Source: Drechmeria coniospora | Lineage: Eukaryota > Ascomycota > Sordariomycetes > Hypocreales > Ophiocordycipitaceae | Length of the DNA stretch: 64,000 nt | Direction: 5' to 3' | NCBI RefSeq assembly: GCF_001625195.1 | Contig: NC_054390.1 | Location: forward strand, 7,475,222 to 7,539,221 | Shown here: piece by piece, positions 45,741-56,888 of the stretch | Numbering within the stretch: position 1 is the stretch's first letter | Layout: every line of letters starts with the position of its first letter | Notes under the pieces: generated by a model | What the model saw: the letters and a program-made list of their open reading frames with translations, nothing else | Told to the model about the DNA's origin: nothing | The model's database searches: none | Translations under genes and position numbers: made by a program

Positions 45741-48700
45741 GGGCCGCCCTCGGCTCCGGAGGTGCCCATGTACGATAGCGATGGCGCCGCATCTGCGGAC
45801 CGGTGCACGCTGCATGTTCGGTTCTTGTTTCACGCCCCATTACGAATATCACGGTCTCCGCATGCCAACTTGTCTTCTTCCCGCCGGCTCCACGGAAACA
45901 TCGACACAAGGCCTGCGAGGCCACCGTGGGCCAGCCACCCGTCGTTGGCACCTGCCTTTGCCTGGTCGCGGCACGAAATGGACGACGGCCTCCTGTTGAA
46001 CCTTGCCGATTCCGATGGCGAACGCTCCCCGCTCGACATCATCGAGCGCGGGCCTGCGCCTTGTCTGTTTGGATCCTCGGCGGCGGCGGACCTCGGTCGG
46101 GCAAGACGACGCTGCGGGGCTCGTGTCGTCCGGCGTCGTCGGCCGCGGCGGACTCTTGCCGCGTGAAGGAAGAAGCAATAGAACGCGTCGGCTTGGCCTA
46201 GGTTGGTTGCCGTTCAGCATAGTCTAGAATTATTACATCACATGGTCGTTGACACCGCCCTCCGTCGTCGCGTCGTCTCGTCCATGTCTCGAAATCGACG
46301 GACCGCTCGCCCACGGCCATGCGAGGGCGAAGGACGTGCCGTTTGGACGTCGTTGCGCTCCTCTTGTAGGTACGGCGACGCGGCAAGGAAAATATGCAGA
46401 CTGACACCTGCGCACCGTGCCTAGCATGCATGGGGAAAGAAGGCAACGCCGGAGCAGCCATCGACTGCTGATGATGGTGCCATGGGCGTGCGGGAGTGGA
46501 CTCGGCAGCAGCCATCATCACACCACACCAGTGGGGGCAGCCGTTTCCTTGTCGGGAACACACAAGCACAGGTAACAACGGAGTTGGTACTAATACTTAC
46601 TCCGTACCTAGTAGGTAATACTAGTAATACTGTATTCTCCTTCGAGTGCTTGGTACGAGTACCTCTTTACCAATAGGATGTACTTGTCCGCGCAGGTTGG
46701 AGTACAAGTACAGTATGGATATGTACATGTAAGTACGGATAGGTGTGCGGAGTATTATTACTCCGTACTCCGTAGTTAACACATGTATGTACAACCCCCA
46801 ACTCATACTTACTGCACTTGTACTTGCGACAAATGTATACTTAGGTACTCCGTACTCCGCACTGCGATTCCACGGAGGTGATATGGCGGTACTGTAAGTA
46901 CTCGTTGTGCATCTCCGTGCGGCACCAAGTATTACTGGGATTACAAGTGTGTTGAACTTGTATCATAAGTACTTGCAAGTACTCCGTACTCCGTACTTGC
47001 ATGTCCGCAAGCTCCGACGCCCATACGAGGACTTCTTGTAGTCCTGGTAAGCAAGTACTTTTCCTGGGAAGTGTGCAAGTAATACTGCCAGGAGGTTCGT
47101 GACAGCGGCGGACAACAAGCGTTTATCCCGCTACAAGTCACTTTCTTTCTCGTCGACGTGGGGAAGATAATTACTTGACTGGCGATGAATACATGTTTCC
47201 ATGTATTGTTGTGCAGTAAGTACTCCAACTCTCTGCAAGTGCCCCGTACTCCGCCCGCACTGTACCATGCGCTCTGTTGCATCAATCTAGGTGATCGTGT
47301 CTCGCCACTAAAATGCTGAGAGTGGTCTGACGGTGCGACGATGGCTTGGGCTGACGGTAATTTAATTTAACTACCGTATACGGAGCACCCGTGTCAGGAT
47401 TTTCAAAGGCTTGAACAGTACTTGCGTGTGTGCGTCCGTGGGGAATTTTCGAGCGCGTAATCGCCCGGTTCGGAGGCGTGAATTATTAAGGAGTGTCGCA
47501 TTTCCTCTGGAGGTGCGGTGCTCTTGTATCTACGTAGGTACTAAGGTACCACTTCAATACAGTATTAGTATTATTGACAATTACATGCAAGTACAGTACA
47601 TGTACGGAGTAGTTGCGTGCTGCACATGTATATGTACGACTATTTGTGTAGTGTGATGCCCTCAGTACTCCGTACCATGTACATATTCCGTACCTCTTAC
47701 TCCGTACAGTACTTGCACAGGTGCCCAAGTACTTAATTAGTTGTATTACACTAACAGTGAGTGCCAGGAGGTGATCCACCCGCACTCGGTGCCCACGGAT
47801 CGCATCACCTACAGTGGTACACACCTGGAACCGAGCAACATAACAGGCTACTAGGCACCAAGCAAGGTACCTTGGTAGTGTGCATCATATTACTTGTACA
47901 CTTATCCCAGTACTGACTTGTGTACGGGGTAATTACTTGATGCATAGGTGTACTGGTACAAGTCCGAGGTGCATCGACTTGTACTTGTACTTCATGGACA
48001 ATGAATGACCTGAGTACTGCTCAGCAGATGCTACTAGGTACCTTCAGTCTGTCTATGCATGTACTGTAAGTAGGGCACTTAAGTGCTGTGCAATTGTAAT
48101 GACATGCTCTACTCCGCTCCACGGAGTACCTACAGCACAAGTAGTAGTTGTCCGTTAATAGGTACCATATTACTTGTATGTACAGTACTTGTCTTGGTCG
48201 AGTGCAGGTATCGATACCTCCTGTCAACGTACTGTACTTGCAGTATTACTTGCAAACCACAGCATTCGTCGCCATTGCGCCCCTCCCGCCTGTCTGCTAC
48301 CCTGCGGGGGCCCCTGAATTGCGTGGTACGATCACGTACTGTAAGTACCGTACCTACTACTAGGTAGGTTAGTAGGTACGAATACTACAACTACTGTACA
48401 GTACAGTACATGTACTTAGTGCACCGTGGTGGCAACATGTACTTGTACATGAGCTCTTTCTGTGCGTGCTGGTACATGTACACCTACTGTACGGGGTACT
48501 GGCACTGCACTCCGTGCACCTGTTCGTACTTGTACATTATCCCACGGCATTTCTGCGTACCGGCACCACCGCGAGGTACGTAATGCGGGCGATGGAGCCA
48601 TCCAGCATGAATACCACCTACCTAAAAATGGTGTGCTATAGGATCACTATAATTGTCCCGCACCGACCTGGTCCGGCTCTGGATCCTTCTTGATTGATCA

Positions 48701-49003
48701 TCAGCCCATCAGCCAGCGTGGCATCTCCGCCGAAAACCCAACCCCAGGCTTTCGATCTCTTGATTCTGTTGACCGCAGTCTCGAATCGAAAACCAATTCA
48801 TCCCGCCGCACACCCTTTTCGTCGTCGGACGCATTGGCCCGACCCGTCAGACCTGCCGCCACCTTGGGCCTGTTACCGGCAGCCTTCCTCACTCGACGAC
48901 GGCCACGACATTTCATGACCATCTTCTTCCTCTTCTCCTCCTTCGCCGATAGGAACCAAGCTCCTCTCGGACTGCCGACGCCGCCGCCGCCGCCGCCGCC
49001 ACG
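45741..49003. other. 3.3 kb repeat-rich spacer between CKS1 and ERO1
   Basis: The left third is GC-rich without a recognised gene. From about 46570 to 48560 the DNA is AT-richer and packed with GTACTTG/CAAGTAC and ACTCCGTA/TACGGAGT motifs in both orientations. The right end (about 48690-49003) is the ERO1 promoter or leader and ends in a CCGCCG run. Confidence 0.55.
46570..48560. repeat. Dense array of GTACTTG and ACTCCGTA short motifs
   Basis: Short motifs of 6-10 bp (TACTCCGTAC, CAAGTACAGTAC, GTACTTGTACTTG) recur throughout in direct and inverted orientation, for example near 46750-46780, 46845-46860, 46970-47000, 47690-47715, 47960-47995 and 48380-48430. No long unit could be fixed by eye and no ORF is convincing. 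Confidence 0.7.
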
Positions 49004-51087
49004 ATGAAGACGGCCAGTCGGTTGTTCTACCTTTCCGTCTTCTCCCTGTGGGCAACTCCTTCGGCCTGCTCCTCGTCGTCGGACAGCGAATGCTCGGTAC
49101 GAAGTGCCACGACGCTCCAGCCACGACGCTCGTCCATCCGTCGGTTGCTAACGTGTCTCGGCGTCCCAGGTATCCTCCAAATCGATCGTGCAAGACGCGT
49201 GCGCCTCGTACGCGACTCTCGAAAAGCTCAACGGCAACGTCAAGCCGAACCTGGACCACCTCGTCCGAACGTCCGACTTCTTCTCTCACTACCGCCTCAA
49301 CCTCTTCAACAAGGCGTGCCCCTTTTGGGACGATGGGAACGGCGTGTGCGGGAACATAGCCTGCGCCGTCGAGACGCTCGACAACGAGGAGGACATCCCG
49401 CCGGTCTGGCGCGCGCACGAGCTGGGTAAGTTGGAGGGGCCCCTGGCCAAGCACCCGGGAAAGACGGAGCAGAGGGCGCATCCGGATCGGCCGTTGCACG
49501 GCAAGCTGGGCGACGAGGTCGGCGAGAGCTGCGTCGTCGAGTACGACGACGAGTGCGACGACCGTGACTACTGCGTCGTCGAGGACGAGAGCGCCACGTC
49601 CAAGGGGGACTACGTCAGCCTCCTGCGCAACCCCGAGCGCTTCACGGGATACGGCGGCGAGGGGGCGAAGCAGGTCTGGGATGCCATCTACCGCGAGAAC
49701 TGCTTCCAGAAGAGCTCCTTTCCCCACTCGGCCAATCTCGGGTCTCCCCTGTGGCCGGCCGGCCCGGCCGTGCAGGACTTCAAGCAGGTCCTGCAGTCGG
49801 CCGGCCGCCAGGCGCAGCTCCAGGCCGAGCGTCTGCGCCAGCCCAACGTGCCCTTCGTGGCCAGCACGGGCTACGAGGCCGAGGACGAGTGCCTGGAGAA
49901 GCGCGTCTTCTACCGCGTCGTGTCGGGCATGCACGCGAGCATCAGCGCGCACCTGTGCTGGGACTTTCTGAACCAGACGACGGGCGAGTGGCAGCCGAAC
50001 CTGTCCTGCTACCTCTCGCGCCTCCACGGCTTCTCCGACCGCATCAGCAACCTCTACTTCAACTACGCCCTCGTCACCAGGGCCGTCGCCAAGCTCGGCC
50101 CCTTCATGCGCGGGCCGCAGTACACCTTTTGCACCGGCGACCGTTCCGAGGACGAGGCGACGCGGGCCAAGGTCCTCGAGGTGACCAACATGGCGGCCGC
50201 GGTGCCCAACATCTTCGACGAGAGCCTCATGTTCGTCAACGGCGAGGGCCCATCCCTTAAGGAGGATTTCCGGGCCCGCTTCCGCAACATCAGCCGGCTC
50301 ATGGACTGCGTCGGCTGCGACAAGTGCCGGCTCTGGGGCAAGATTCAGACAAACGGCTACGGCACCGCCCTCAAGGTTCTCTTCGAGATCGACAACAACA
50401 GCGGCGAGGTGCCGGTCCTGAAGCGCACCGAGCTCGTCGCCCTGTTCAACACGTACGCCCGCTTGAGCGAGTCGCTTCGCGCCATCGGCGAGTTCAGGAA
50501 GATGGTCAAGGGTCGGGCGGCGGTCGAGTCGGACGATGCCGCCTCCCCTGCCCGGTCCACGCCTCGCCCCGTCCACGTGACGGAACCGGCGGTCGCGGAG
50601 AAGGCGTCGGAAGCCAGCGTCCCCGAACAGCACGGCGCCCCGTCGGCCGACGGGAGCGAGGCCGACCGTCTCCTGCCGGACGAGGAGAGCGAGGCGGAGA
50701 GCCTCGAGGCGAAGGACGAGGACGAGGACGAGGCGGAGAGCCTCGAGGCGAAGGACGAGGACGAGGACGAGGCGTTGCGCGAGTTCATCGCTCTGCGCCG
50801 TCAAGGACCGAGGAGCGACTCGTTGTACGACCGTACGGCGCACGAGATGGCGCAATTAGGCGTCGCCGTCAAGATTGTCATCCGCGGCTGGCTTCGCGCA
50901 CCAAAGCTGTTGTGAGTCCTCGCCCCGGCCGTCGTCGTGCGTCGACCCATGCGCTGACCTTTACCCCTGCAGCTGGCACATCTTCGTCACCGAGCTTCGG
51001 CGCCTGTGGCAGTTCTGGGTTGGACTGCCGGTGCACCCGCGGCAGTGGACGATTCAGCTCCCAGACTTGAACCGGGCCGAACTGTAG
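49004..51087 (+). CDS. ERO1: ER oxidoreductin Ero1
   Basis: Three exons (49004-49096, 49170-50911, 50973-51087) give 649 residues. An N-terminal signal peptide (about residues 1-21) leads into the Ero1 fold. The shuttle disulfide is C-G-N-I-A-C at about 91-96 and the active site is C-V-G-C-D-K-C at about 411-417, followed by R-L-W-G-K and G-T-A-L-K-V-L-F, the FAD-near signature. Ero1 passes oxidising power from O2 via FAD to protein disulfide isomerase in the ER lumen. Between the core and the C-terminal W-H-I-F-V-T-E-L-R-R-L-W segment, a long acidic linker contains a perfect 13-residue tandem duplication. The hydrophobic/aromatic C-terminal end fits fungal Ero1 membrane association. All key cysteines are present. 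Confidence 0.95.
50691..50768 (+). repeat. Perfect 39 bp tandem duplication within ERO1
   Basis: Two identical 39 bp units (50691-50729 and 50730-50768) each encode E-A-E-S-L-E-A-K-D-E-D-E-D. It is an in-frame expansion of the acidic linker. Confidence 0.95.
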
Positions 51088-51626
51088 ATTCATGCATGAG
51101 GAAGCATTCGCATTTTCAGGGCGTTGGGATAGACTGCACGCTGTACACTGGCTTCTTTTTGCTGCGGCACCACGACTCGTCTGGTTGTCATCGTGCCGGA
51201 TCCATTCTCCATCATCCGGTCACTCGTGACGGAGCGCCCGTCTCACATTCGCTTCACTGGGCGCTCTCGTCACGTTGGACATGGTCGTCGTGATCCCGTG
51301 CACGGCGTCAGTGACGGATGAACGAACAAGTAAGGGTAGATGGCACATGCATCCAGTACATTTTGAAATAATGGTTATATAAGCATACATTTGGCATGTC
51401 TCCGGCTGCCTGCCGTCAACTCTTGGCGGTCGAGGACTCGACGTGATGAGGATCAAAGGGGGAGACCCGCACGCACGTATGTATGCGTACGCGTAAGTAG
51501 TTGCTTGCCTACATGCATATTGCCTGTACATACATACTTACTCCCGTCCGCGGAAAGTCTGAATGAATGCGTGGCCTCGCGAGCAGAAAAAAAAAGAGAG
51601 CTCGTGAAGAAAAAAAAAGGAGAGTC
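51088..51626. other. Spacer between ERO1 and tRNA-Leu
   Basis: About 540 bp. No gene is recognised; an A/G-rich stretch with an A-run lies at 51585-51625. It contains the ERO1 3' flank. Confidence 0.5.
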
Positions 51627-51631
51627 AAAAA
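51627..51631 (-). terminator. Pol III T-run terminator of tRNA-Leu
   Basis: On the minus strand a run of five T follows the tRNA 3' end after two bases. Confidence 0.75.
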
Positions 51632-51633
51632 TA

Positions 51634-51756
51634 TGACACCTGAGGGATTCGAACCCTCGCCTATTACTAGACCGCGAGTAGGGACTCATCGAGCGTACGA
51701 ATACACTGAATCGCTGAACCTGAACACGGCGCCTTAGACCACTCGGCCAAAGTGCC
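51634..51756 (-). tRNA. tRNA-Leu(CAG) with intron
   Basis: On the minus strand the 123 nt gene folds as a class II tRNA once an intron of about 41 nt is removed, leaving 82 nt. The acceptor GGCACTT pairs with AGGTGTC (with G-U pairs), and the D arm runs from GCCGAGTGG to GGC. The anticodon stem CCGTG pairs with CGCGG around the loop TTCAGGT (anticodon CAG, reading CUG). The variable arm has a four-pair stem, and the T arm is GAGGG-TTCGAAT-CCCTC. The intron sits after position 37, the standard place. Internal A box (TGGCCGAGTGG) and B box (GGTTCGAATCC) are present. Confidence 0.92.
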
Positions 51757-52420
51757 TTGACTGATTGTTGAAACGATACTGCGTTATTTTAATTTATGAG
51801 AGCTACAAAGCGCGGCGTGGGTCGTCTGCGGGGCTGGCGGGGCAGCTGTGGGCCCAACCAGCCGTACTCCGTACTTCTTGCAGTACTTACTTAAATACTT
51901 ACTGTACTTAGTTGTCCTGTACTGTACGGAGAACTTGTATTACTGTACTGTACTGTTACGGAGTAAGTGGAGTAATAATATTAATAATGTTGATATACTT
52001 TCGGAGTACGAAGTATTAATACAGAGAGTACTCCGTACTGTACTTACTTAAGTATTACTTGCAGTACCTACAAGTGCTGACTTGGCAGATATACACCTAC
52101 CCTGCAGCGCGGCATCGTAACCTGGAACCTCTTGTTGTGACATGAACTGCATTACTCCGTACTCTCTCGCGAATGGATCCTATTCACCACAACTATACCA
52201 AAATTCCCATGACGTCGCTGTCTTCGCGATTTTCTTTAGCAAGTGGGGGGTGAGGGGTGAGGAGTGAGGGTTGAGGGGTATCAAGGGTGCTTGGAGTGAG
52301 ACGTGACGGAACATGCTCAAACATTAGTCCGTCAACTGTAGGTTTACTTTCGGAGTAGTAGTATTACGTCACCACGATCCCTCCCTGCCTTCCCCGAGGC
52401 TTTCATTCGTTCCACGAACC
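51757..52420. other. Spacer between tRNA-Leu and the dehydrogenase gene
   Basis: ACTCCGTA-type and GTACTTA-type motifs fill about 51865-52080. A G-rich tract made of GTGAGGGGTGAGG-like heptamers lies at about 52245-52280. The rest is the promoter of the dehydrogenase gene. Confidence 0.55.
52245..52280 (+). repeat. G-rich GTGAGGG heptamer tract
   Basis: The 7-mer T-GAGGGG/T-GAGGAG is repeated about five times on the plus strand, about 140 bp before the dehydrogenase start codon. The several G-runs could form a quadruplex. Confidence 0.7.
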
Positions 52421-53427
52421 ATGGTCTTCCTCTCCTGCACCGACGCGTCAGCACCCGTCTTCATGTCACGCCCCTCGCGAAGCCTCCTCGGCAAAGTGGC
52501 CATCGTCACGGGCGCCGGCAGCGACGACGACGGCGTCGGCAACGGACGAGCCATCTCGATGCTTCTGGCCGAGGACGGCGCCTCCGTCGTCTGCGTCGAC
52601 GTCAACGTCGCCCTCGCCGAACGCACCGTCGCCATGATCGGCCAGGAGCGCCGAAACGGAGACCAAGCGGCACCGACGACGGCCTTGGCGGTCAGGGCCG
52701 ACGTCAGCTGCGAGGAGGACTGTGCCGCCGTCGTCGAGGCGGCGCTCGGCACGTTCGGCAGGGTCGACATTCTCATCAACAACGTCGGCATCCTCGGTGG
52801 CCGCGGCACGGCAACCGACGTCGACGTGCAGGAGTGGACGCGGGGCCTCGAGGTCAACGTGACGAGCATGATGCTCATGGCCAAGCATGCCATCCCCGCC
52901 ATGGCCGCCAACGAACCGACGGCGGCCGACGGCGGCATCCGGGGCAGCATCGTCAACCTCGGCTCCGTCGCGGGGCTCCGGGGCGGCACGCCGAGCTTGC
53001 TGTATCCGACGAGCAAGGGGGCCGTCGTGAACATGACGCGGGCCATGGCGGCGCACCACGGGCCGCAGGGCATCCGCGTGAACTGTGTGTGCCCGGGTAC
53101 GGAGACGCCCGCTTCCCGCCGCCGCCTTCCCCCCTCCGCCTGGACCCATCGTGACCTTGTTCTCGCCGAAACTCGTGGGAAGCATGGCTGACGCCACCAC
53201 CAGGAATGCTCTACACGCCCATGGTCTACAACCAAGGCGACGGCATGACGGCCGAGATGCGCGAGTCACGACGGCAGCGGAGCCTGCTCCGGACGGAGGG
53301 CAACGCCTGGGACTGCGCCGCCGCCGTGCGCTTCCTGGCCTGCGGCGAGGCGAGGTGGATCACCGGTACGGTGCTGACCGTCGACGCAGGAGCGACCTGT
53401 TCGACGGGGGTGCCCATGAACCTCTGA
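52421..53427 (+). CDS. Short-chain dehydrogenase/reductase (classical SDR)
   Basis: Two exons (52421-53096 and 53204-53427) give 299 residues; a shorter form could start at Met15 (52463). The Rossmann fold is clear, with T-G-A-G at 30-33, N-N-V-G at 120-123, catalytic Ser at 182, Tyr195 and Lys199 in Y-P-T-S-K, and N-C-V-C-P-G near 221-226. The glycine-rich loop is stretched (T-G-A-G-S-D-D-D-G-V-G-N-G) compared with the usual T-G-A-S-x-G-I-G, which may affect cofactor grip. The acidic residue at the end of the second strand (V-C-V-D-V-N) suggests NAD(H) rather than NADP(H); this is inferred. The C-terminal exon has the usual F-L-A-C-G-E-A-x-W-I-T-G-T-V-L-T-V-D-A-G. The substrate is unknown. 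No biosynthetic cluster partners are visible. Confidence 0.9.
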
Positions 53428-54403
53428 GGACGTCACCATGTTGCTGCGAGCGTGCGTCGATGCCGTCGTCGAGCGGAGACGTCTCTCCGTCGATGCTGAG
53501 CTTTCCGATGGCCAGCCAGGTGCTGTCGTGTCCGCCATCCCCCACTGTGCAGGTCACACTCTGGTCCCATTTTGTTTATGGAGCGCGGATCAAGTGGAAA
53601 CCGGGATCCCTCGGCGAATGTCCATCGATGCATCCCGCCATGTTCCATCTGGCCGACGGACGTCATAAGACGTGACGAGGCTCTTGGCGCACGAACCAGA
53701 ATCACGACATTGGGCTGACGAAGGTAGGAGGGAGGGTAGTTGTACGGGTGCTTACGGCATATTACTGACTGTGCGGCGCAGACAAGTAAGTACGGAGTAA
53801 GGAGTTGTAAGTTTGGAGTACATGTATTTGCATCAGGCTATACGTGAGCTGCGTACGGCGGTACATGGAGTAGACAAGTGGGCACTGCACCTACGAGGTG
53901 CCAAGTAAACAGTAGTGTTACGGTGTTGATCATGCTGCATGTACTCTGTACTCGTAAGGTGTACTTGGTACGCGTTGGAACTTGGTGGGCATTAATACAG
54001 TATATTATATTTGTAGAAGGGAAGGACACAAGCAATTGCACTATGACCGTTGCAGTAGGTGGCCCTGAATGATGAAATAACAGCCCCCACAGAAGGACGC
54101 GTGCTGTACGGAGCACGTAAGCACGCTGTATTACTCCGTACGGTACGCTGTATTGCCTGCACTCCCAGCACTCCACTCGCCGCAAGGCTGTACTTATGAC
54201 GACAGACAATCGACGCCCAACCTCAAGCCTGCCTCTCCCATCCATCCATGGCTCCCAGCGGCAACCACCATCACCCACCCCCCTCCCCCCCCTTCGCCCA
54301 CCACCGCCGCCTTCATCACCCAGTGCCGTCCGTCCATGTCCATACGCGTCCGACCGAAATGACATGAGCGCGTCGGGAAGCATCACCGCGCCGACATCCC
54401 GGC
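53428..54403. other. 976 bp spacer, no gene recognised
   Basis: This contains ACTCCGTA/TACGGAG-type motifs around 53785-54150 and a C-rich stretch at about 54255-54300 just before the next gene. Small open frames on both strands are unconvincing. Confidence 0.5.
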
Positions 54404-56385
54404 ATGTCGTCCTTCTCGGCCCCCCCGCGAAGGCCTCGCCTCGTGGCCCAGAACCGCAAGCTTCGTCATCTCCAAGGCCTCTCCCTGCGTAACCTCTGCT
54501 TCGAGAGCCTGCAAGCTGCCGACGACGCCTCGCTGTCCTCGCTGTCCCCGCTGTCCCCCAACAGCAAGCTCGAGGCGTTGCCCGAGACGAGATCGCAGTC
54601 GTCCGCCTCCTCCCCCGACCGCCATGGCACGACGCGCATCGACAAGGGCAGAACCCCGACGCGTAGGAGGAGCAGCCTCAGCTGGAGCTACGAGAACCCC
54701 GCCTCCCGTCAGAGGAAGCTCGAGGAGCTCATCGACAGCTCCGTAGCCGACGTCTTCTTCTCCCTGCACGTGGCCGGTGACCCGGAGCCAGTCTACGTCA
54801 GCGAGGTGCGCGAGAGGTCTGCTGTGAGTATCGCAATTGATGGATGATGGATCCTTTGCTCAGTCTCGCGCCACGACAGAACTTCGACTTCCGCTTCTTC
54901 ACCCTCGCCGAGCTCGATCCTTGGGCCTCCCGCGCCTGCGTCGTCACCATCCGCGTCTGGTTCAGGCGCGCCAGCCGGGACCGGAATCGGAACCGGCACG
55001 AGCAGGAGGCTGTCTGGGCCTTTCTTCTCGAGCAGGTCGTCGACCTTCGCGAGCTCAACTTCATCGGCACCCTCGTCGACAGGCGGTTCCCCCCCAACGC
55101 CCTCGTCTTCCACCTCGACGACGGCCTCTACTCCCTCGACTTCGCCACCCGTGCCGCCGAGCCGAGGCAGGCGCCTGCGAGCGTCACCTCGTCCTACAAC
55201 GCCTTGATGAAGCTCGCCCATCTCGAGGCTGCCATACGAGACGCCGTCGAGACGAGGCAGCGGATCACGGAGCAGATCAACGCCATACTCGCCGAGTCAC
55301 CCGTCGATGCGACCGAGGCCGCCGCCGAGGAGGCCGCTCTGGCCGACAAGTACGTCGCCAGTCAGCGGCGGACGAACCGTCTGGTCGAAAAACGCCGCGA
55401 CGACCTTCGCGAGTCTCTACGGAGCCGACGTGCCGCCATCGTACAGGGGCGGGAGGCGCAGGCGAGAGCCGAGGAGGACATTGCCAACAACACCGAGGTG
55501 CTCGAGTCTTCGAGGCAGCTCGCGGCCCAGGCGGCGCGCCAAATTCGCGGCCAGCGCCGCCGCATCTGTGCCGAGCTGTCCGAGATATTTCCCCTCACGG
55601 CCATCGACGACGCGCCGCCGCTGTCGTTTCGGATATGCAACCTGCCGCTGCCCAATTCCACGTACGACGCCGCCATCGCCCGCACCCTCGGCGAGGATGC
55701 CCTCTCGGCCGCCCTCGGCCTCGCCGCCCTCCTCGTGCGCAACCTGCAGTTCTACCTCTCCCACCCTCTGCTCTACCCGCTGCAAGCCCACGGATCCCGC
55801 TCCTGTGTCCGCGACGACATCTCTCACGTGCCTGGCAACAAGCAGGCCCGCCGCGAGTTTCCCCTCCATCTACCTCGCGGCGGCTCCACCACCGGCCAGT
55901 GGCGGTTCGAGTACGCCTGGTTTCTCCTGAACAAGAACGTCGAGACCCTCTGCGCCTCCCAAGGGCTCAAGGTCGTCGACATACGCCACACGCTTCCGAA
56001 CCTCAAATACCTCCTCTACGTCTGCAGCGCCGGCACCGACGAGGTTCCCGAGCGCACCAAGGGCGGCGTCCGGGGCCTCTGGCTTGGCCGGCTGAACGGA
56101 CGGCTGCCGGAGGTCACCGTCTCCGCCGCCGTTCCATCCACCGTCCCCTCCGCGACCCCTGCTGTCCTTTCCGCCGTCCCCTTCGCCACCTTGGTTCCCG
56201 CCGATGCCGAGAGCAGCAGCAGTGCCGCGGGGAGCCGTCGCGCCAGCCTGGATGACGCCGACGCGCCTACGAAAACGAACGGACGGCTTGCCCGCTGGGG
56301 GGGACGTGCCGACGGTGGTACCCTCCTGGACGAGTCGTTCACTCTCAGAACAAAGGGCCTGCGGGAAAACATTGCGGGCATCTGA
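54404..56385 (+). CDS. UVRAG/Vps38-like (Atg14-UVRAG family) protein
   Basis: Two exons (54404-54823 and 54880-56385) give 641 residues; the join reads R-S-A-N-F-D-F-R-F-F. The N-terminal part has a Ser/Pro-rich start and a C2-like region (V-A-D-V-F-F-S-L-H-V ... V-T-I-R-V-W-F). A central coiled coil at about residues 250-360 is rich in Arg/Glu/Ala. A BARA-like C-terminal half follows, with F-R-I-C-N-L-P-L-P-N-S-T-Y and F-E-Y-A-W-F-L-L-N-K-N-V-E-T-L. This set of parts is that of fungal UVRAG/Vps38 proteins, which bind Vps34-Vps15-Vps30 (PI3K complex II) on endosomes and support vacuolar sorting and late autophagy. The tail after about residue 545 is Ser/Ala/Val-rich and poorly conserved in look. 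An Atg14 identity is less likely because the N-terminal zinc-knuckle cysteines of Atg14 are absent. Confidence 0.85.
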
Positions 56386-56888
56386 TCGGGACGTCACCAC
56401 GGGAGTGTACAAAGGAACGAATACGTTGAGATACCCAGAATACACAATGTGCTTCATGGAGGTACGAGACAGTATCGGAAGCGGCGGACATGGATCTCTT
56501 CGTGATGAACGTGACTCACTCCACCCACGCTGCCAGCTGCAAGTGCCATGCTGTACGATGCCGTGCCTGAGGGGATATGACCGAGTTGAAGGTGATGAGA
56601 GCCCTTGTTGAAAACATGAACGAAGATGTGTGATAATACGAGTGGCCATGCGAGTGGTCGTTTGCTGCATGATGTTGCATGCCAATGGTAGGATGAGCAA
56701 CGAGACTGGTATTACGTTTTGTGATGCATCCACCCATTACCAGGAGCCAGGAGAATCTGGCACAGATAAAAAACAACACGCGCCAAACTCCGTGCTGACC
56801 AGGAGAGAGAGAAAGTGACAACAGAACATGACAAATACGGCCCGGCCTCTCCCGCTCTTCATCTCTCGACAAAACCCAGGGCCGTCCA
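56386..56888. other. Convergent 3' spacer
   Basis: About 500 bp between the UVRAG-like gene and RTC1, with mixed composition. Nothing recognisable is seen. Confidence 0.6.

Noticed and set aside
48873..50855. 660-codon frame opposite ERO1
   Set aside because: Antisense shadow; the plus-strand frame carries all Ero1 cysteine motifs.
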